A DNA stretch of 64,000 nucleotides from Galaxea fascicularis (Eukaryota; Cnidaria; Anthozoa; Scleractinia; Euphylliidae): NCBI GenBank assembly GCA_948470475.1, contig OX419346.1, positions 21,792,693-21,856,692 on the forward strand. Direction: 5' to 3'. The notes under the pieces were generated by a model. That model was not told the origin of the DNA, did no database searches, and was given only the letters and a program-made list of their open reading frames with translations. The position numbers were made by a program, and so were the translations under genes. Of this stretch, positions 59,749-64,000 are shown piece by piece (the stretch's first letter is position 1; each line of letters opens with the position of its first letter).

Positions 59749-62700
59749 CTAAAATAAAACACAGGTCGTACTCTTGGGAGGAGGCCTCGTCGCTGAGCCG
59801 TTCTGCGCAGTTGTAGCGTTGACTCTTGAATTTTCCTCCTCCACAATTTTCGCTACTTTAGACACCGCCTGTGCTGCTCCATCACTGTTGCCATTGACAA
59901 CCGCCTGCGCGACCTCCGCTGCAGCAGAGGCAGCTTTTATCGCGGGCGTAGAATGTTTAGATTTCGCAATCTGCTGCGCAGTTGCACCTGCAACAGCAGC
60001 GGCAACTGCACTGGCGGCCATGCGCCTGATTTGCTCGGCGATCTTCTCGTCCTCTGTGTTGTCGGAGTCCGTTTTGTTCAGCTGGAGGTCGGAAAATTCA
60101 ACACCTTTCTTGGGTCTACTAGATGACGTGTCGAGTTTAAACTCAAGAGAACTCGACGAGTCCAGGTTAGCGTTGTTTAGTACCTGCGAGCACAGATTCA
60201 GAAATGTTATGCATTCGATCAGGATGGGCTTCTGATTCGATTGGTTACTGATGGCTTTTCTCCCTCGTCCGGTGACGTACGAACTTCTATTTTCGTGAAT
60301 CAGTCTCCACAACAGCAAGCGAGTGTTCTTTCCCAGATCGTCTTTCCCCGATTCCTACTAGTGACTCCCTCCCCCCCCCTCCCCCCGCCCACTCTCAATC
60401 CCCGCAACTTAAAAAAAATTAAAGGAGAAAGTGCAATATATACATATATATTATAACGGATTTATACACCGTAGTGGTCCAGGCTGTTGTCCACTGTTTC
60501 CTTACGGCCCCGTACAAACAGACCTGTTACCTTATCTTTTCTACGTCATTAGACTCCTGGGAGTGGGGGAGGTGATGAGGACTGTAACGTGAAGTGATCA
60601 TTTTATGCGCACGCGATTCTGCGCGTTAACACCTGCAGTGCATTGTGGACAAAAAAGACCATGTGCTTTGATACAGTGAAGTTTAGACCGTCGATTCAAG
60701 GTTCAAATTGTACGGTTATCGTCAACGTTTTTACCCTTAAGACACAGACGTAAGTGCGTTCGCTTCACTCTCATTTGTACTTTTTTCCTTTCCTTTATTG
60801 TAAGTTTCTGGTTTTTTTCTTTTCCTTTAGTTTTTGAAACCGTACCGACGTAAACACAGTACGCGTCGAGGAAACGTCTGTGTTAAACTTACCGATTCCA
60901 CGTGAGAACATCGTTTACACCGCTTTACGGCGCTCACGAGGACATTGCGGGAGGAGGGCTGTAGTCAGTGTTCCCGGCGCCATAAGTATCCATTAAAGAA
61001 CCTCATAGACGCGTTCACTTAAAGTGTACCTAACCCCAAATTACTTTTTTCGCTAAAACAAATCTTCGCACCTGTTGGAAAAGGATTGCGCTCTTTTTTG
61101 TTCTTTTTTGCCAAATGTTGGCTATTTATAGGCTTCCAAAGTTACGAAAAAATAAGCATCATTTGGTACATGACCGAGTGAGAAGGGGCGTGGGTCTATT
61201 CTTGAATTGACGTCACAAACTGATTTGCATCGCATTAAGTCTTTGTAAACATGCATGCAAAGCAGTTTTTGACGTCAATTCAAGATTAGACCCATGCCCC
61301 TTCTCACTCGGTCATGTACCAAATGATGCTTATTTTTTCGTAACTTTGGAAGGCTATAAATAGCCAACATTTGGCAAAAAAGAACAAAAAAGAGCGCAAT
61401 GCTTTTCCAACAGGTTGAAACATTTGTTTTAACGAAAAAATATTTTGGGGTTAGGTGCACTTTAAAGTCTCTTGTTTCCGTGCTCCGGTGTAAGCATGTA
61501 GGGAGGGGGGGGGGGGGGGAGAGAAAGTTAAGGAAAAAGCTCCTTCCTACAATCGCTGATTAGCACGTTTCATTATCACCTTACCTGTGTCTCGTGTTCC
61601 GGTGTGCGGGGAGGTTCCGGTGGGTGTATATCCCCGGTGCCGTATAGTGTCCCGTTGCAATAGCTGATTAGCTCGTTGACCTGTGCCTGATCGTACTGGT
61701 GTGAGAGAGCACTCCCTGAACCAGCACTCAAATCAAAACACGCCCCGTGGTCTTTCAACAAGGACACCAATTCATGGCTCTCAGGGTGCCACGCGGATTT
61801 ATCAAACAGAACTGAGATTAGAGGCGTGTTGTGAGAAAGAGCAGTGTTTACATCCTGTATGGATCGATCCCACTCAAGGTATCTGAAACAACAACAACAT
61901 CTGTAAACAAAATAAATTCGTAAATAACTACCGATGTACTAAACCTCACCCCCAAATCTTAAACGTCCGAAATAACATTTAGCTGATTATGGCCAAACTT
62001 CGCGACTACAAAAATGCAGGTAACGTCTGAACCCTTCACCACAAGTAACCCTCCTCACAGTAAACACAATCAAGACATCGGCCTCACGCTGTACCCTGCC
62101 CCATAAAATACAAAACCTTCGAATTGGGTGGGGGTGTGCAGCACGCTTCCTGAAACCCTTACCCTATTTCAGACCAGTTTCCTAGGTCAGACCAATGTTA
62201 AAGGCAATGTTTATACGCTTTTATTAAGTAGGATACAAAACTGTACAAAGTTTCGAGCTTAAAATTCCACACTATAGAGCAGGTTACATGATGCGCCGCC
62301 AATTCAAGACTAGAGTGCACAAACCATACCCTATTTCAGACCAAAACGGTTAGAAAACCATACCCTTTGGCACCGCACATACCTATATACCCCATATAAG
62401 GGAGTACTCTCCCCCCCCCCCCCCTCCCGGGGAAAAAAGAAACGACAGCCGCCACATGGAAAAACAATTAAAACGTGTTGCAAATTTTTTCATGATAAAA
62501 AGAAGCTCCCAGAAAAGGAGTTTCTGTAGGAGTCACGCCGCCGAGTCTTCATCAATTTGGCAGAACTCTAAGGCACTGGAATTTGGTAGATTGGTAGATT
62601 GTTATTTTATCACTAGATCTCAGATGTGTTGAGCCTGAATGTTTAATATGTGACTTCATTATGACTATTCAAGGCTAAGTGAACAAAGCCCAACGGTTTT

Positions 62701-63606
62701 AAACCGTTTTAAAATGAAAACAAAACAAAAAGGAAAGAACGAATTTATTTGACAAAAAGCAAATAATCATACTTTTCTTCCTGCGATGGAAAGCTGTATT
62801 TTGAGCAGAGGTCATTTTAATCGCTGTCAGCACGGTCGCTCGGCCTGAACATGTCAAAACAAACTTCTCCAACATGGAATTCTCTGTAATCAATCACTTA
62901 TTCATAATAAGCATAAACGTATTTGCGATAATTGCGTATCATTATTACAATTTTCAGGGCATTAAAAATGAAAACCTACCCAATATATTTTTTGACCAGC
63001 TGTCATCAAAACCATGTTTGACAACCATTTCTCTTTACCCTGCCAACCCTGTCTTTGTAATACATCTTAGCAGCAATAGTACATCGAAAACAGACATCTG
63101 TTACATCATTGTTGGGTAAAACTGCACGCTTGAACAAAAGCGATGTTCATTCGGAGAGCTAAAATTCAAGATTTCAGTTGGTTCCATTTTTGTCGTCAAA
63201 TTAGAAGCGATAAAGCAACACTAATGAAGGATGAGTAACATGTCACCGCCATCACAGTTACTTCGATCGCTGAACGTAAAATACACACTATATCATCATC
63301 ACGACACAGTATTGCAAATCATAAGAGAAAGCAGGTTAAGAAATGTTTCCAATTTAATAGATTTGAATGCAAATACAACAATTTGCCCAGAACTTAGTCG
63401 ATCGCATCGTATTATTTTCTCGCCACTGAATCAATTGTTGCAATTTATCGTTGACAACTGATAGCGAAGGGAACAAGCGAAGCGAGATACCGAATTCCAA
63501 GCGGGAAATCGATATCTGCACTTAAGACGAGGAAAATAAGGAAAACAGCATACCTTTCTTGTGGTTTGCTTGATTCAGCGATAAACATTAAAACTGAAAT
63601 TACCAT
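59749..63606 (-). CDS. Small CaaX-box protein, unrecognised family (3 coding exons)
   Basis: Exons, in transcription order: 63606-63554, 61882-61585 and 60183-59749. Junctions are AAAG|GTATGC/TTTCAG|ATACC and ACAG|GTAAGG/TCGCAG|GTACT, and both joins keep the frame, giving about 262 residues. A second in-frame ATG at 63588 is an alternative start. Seen: exon 2 has TPLISVLFDKSAW and ELVSLLKDHGACFDLS, weakly like an ankyrin repeat, then a proline-rich linker (HPPEPPRTPEHE). Exon 3 has an acidic segment, then an alanine-rich amphipathic helix (IAEQIRRMAASAVAAAVAGA) and a further Ala/Val helix. The C-terminus is STTCVLF-stop, a textbook CaaX prenylation box, with F favouring geranylgeranylation. 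Membrane attachment is inferred. Function unknown. Confidence 0.65.
60359..60390. repeat. C-rich low-complexity tract
   Basis: Runs of C broken by single T (CCCTCCCCCCCCCTCCCCCC) in intron 2 of the CaaX-protein gene. Confidence 0.85.
61023..61461. mobile_element. Foldback element with TTAA target duplication
   Basis: A 439-bp near-perfect palindrome. Termini AGTGTACCTAACCCC and GGGGTTAGGTGCACT are flanked by TTAA (61019-61022, 61462-61465). Arms of about 205 bp share GCCAAATGTTGGCTATTTAT, GGTACATGACCGAGTGAGAA and GAATTGACGTCA, with only about 20 bp between them. It is in intron 2 of the CaaX-protein gene and has no ORF. Confidence 0.85.
62140..62430. repeat. Interspersed repeat with ACCCTATTTCAGACC motifs
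   Basis: TACCCTATTTCAGACCA occurs at about 62161 and again at about 62329, followed by AAACCATACCCTTTGGCACC, CACATACCTATATACCCC and a C-run (62411-62424). This is a decayed mobile element, class unknown, in intron 1 of the CaaX-protein gene. Confidence 0.5.
62431..63553. other. Remainder of intron 1 of the CaaX-protein gene
   Basis: AT-rich, with short open frames only. No family, RNA gene or repeat recognised. Confidence 0.4.
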
Positions 63607-63659
63607 ACACAAAGGAAGAAATGTCTACCTTGTGTTTTTATGTCGTCGGTTCTTTAGTG

Positions 63660-63905
63660 GATTCCTCTAACAACAGCTTTCTTGTGTCGCTATGAATCGA
63701 CCTACTGTGCGAGCTGTCGATTCCCAACTACACGGCCAGTGATAGTTTAGCGATTTTGTGGCAAGAAGTTTGTTTATTGTCTTGGATACTGCGATCAAAC
63801 GAAAATCATACGAACAACAGCAGCTGATGTGGCTAGCCAATGACGTCACTTACAGTGACGACAAAATTACTTCACGAACTGGTGGGATAATTCTTTAGTT
63901 CCGGT
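63660..63905 (-). promoter_or_regulatory. Likely promoter/5' UTR of the CaaX-protein gene
   Basis: A perfect palindromic CRE, TGACGTCA, lies at 63841-63848, with a second half-site (GTGACG) 13 bp away and an ETS-like TTCCGG at 63899-63904. It is about 240 bp upstream of the first in-frame ATG. No TATA box at a clear position. Transcription start not determined. Confidence 0.45.
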
Positions 63906-64000
63906 TAAATATGAAACACGTATAAAATTAAAGTGGTTTTTGGTTATACCACGAGCCAAACTTACATTACGAGTCGAGGCTATCAGATTCCAAAAAAGAG

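Noticed and set aside
59774..60235. A 153-codon plus-strand frame
   Set aside because: It is the antisense shadow of the alanine-rich exon of the CaaX-protein gene. GCN-rich codons leave the opposite frame open.

Overview
This is animal (metazoan) nuclear DNA: GT-AG introns, orthologues of vertebrate genes split over many small exons, and abundant non-LTR retrotransposons, Penelope-like fragments, tRNA-derived SINEs and MITEs. The repeat types look like an anthozoan cnidarian (coral-like); that taxonomic guess is inference. Nothing bacterial or viral was seen.

Layout. (1) Positions 1-6214, minus strand: the 5' two thirds of a DMTF1-like Myb transcription factor gene, ten exons placed, running off the left edge. 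(2) 6215-6768: a short divergent promoter. (3) 6769-32992, plus strand: a complete EEA1 (early endosome antigen 1) gene. I could assemble 45 coding exons that join in frame (4089 bp, 1362 residues) with an N-terminal C2H2 pair, a long coiled-coil rod and a C-terminal FYVE domain. Its introns hold two Mutator-like elements with 9-bp target duplications, a TTAA element, a mariner-type MITE, further MITEs, an L1-type LINE tail and several tRNA-derived SINEs. (4) 32993-35927: intergenic DNA with a MITE inserted in a tandem duplication and an orphan coding-like exon. (5) 35928-36741: a near-perfect head-to-head palindrome built from the 3' end of a Penelope-like element. (6) 36949-52563: a 15.6-kb satellite of about 62 copies of a 252-bp unit, with higher-order repeat blocks and a 33-bp-arm hairpin in every unit. 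(7) 52566-57480: a minus-strand LINE interrupted by a plus-strand L2/CR1-like LINE. (8) 57481-59748: sparse, with one possible secreted peptide exon and a Penelope-type 3' remnant. (9) 59749-63606, minus strand: a three-exon gene for a small unrecognised protein ending in a CaaX prenylation box, with a 439-bp foldback element in its second intron and a CRE-type promoter motif upstream.

The two recognisable genes are not in one pathway: DMTF1 is a nuclear transcription factor, EEA1 is a Rab5/PI3P tether on early endosomes. They share only a promoter interval. The most unusual structures are the hairpin satellite beside a Penelope palindrome, and the small prenylated alanine-rich protein.
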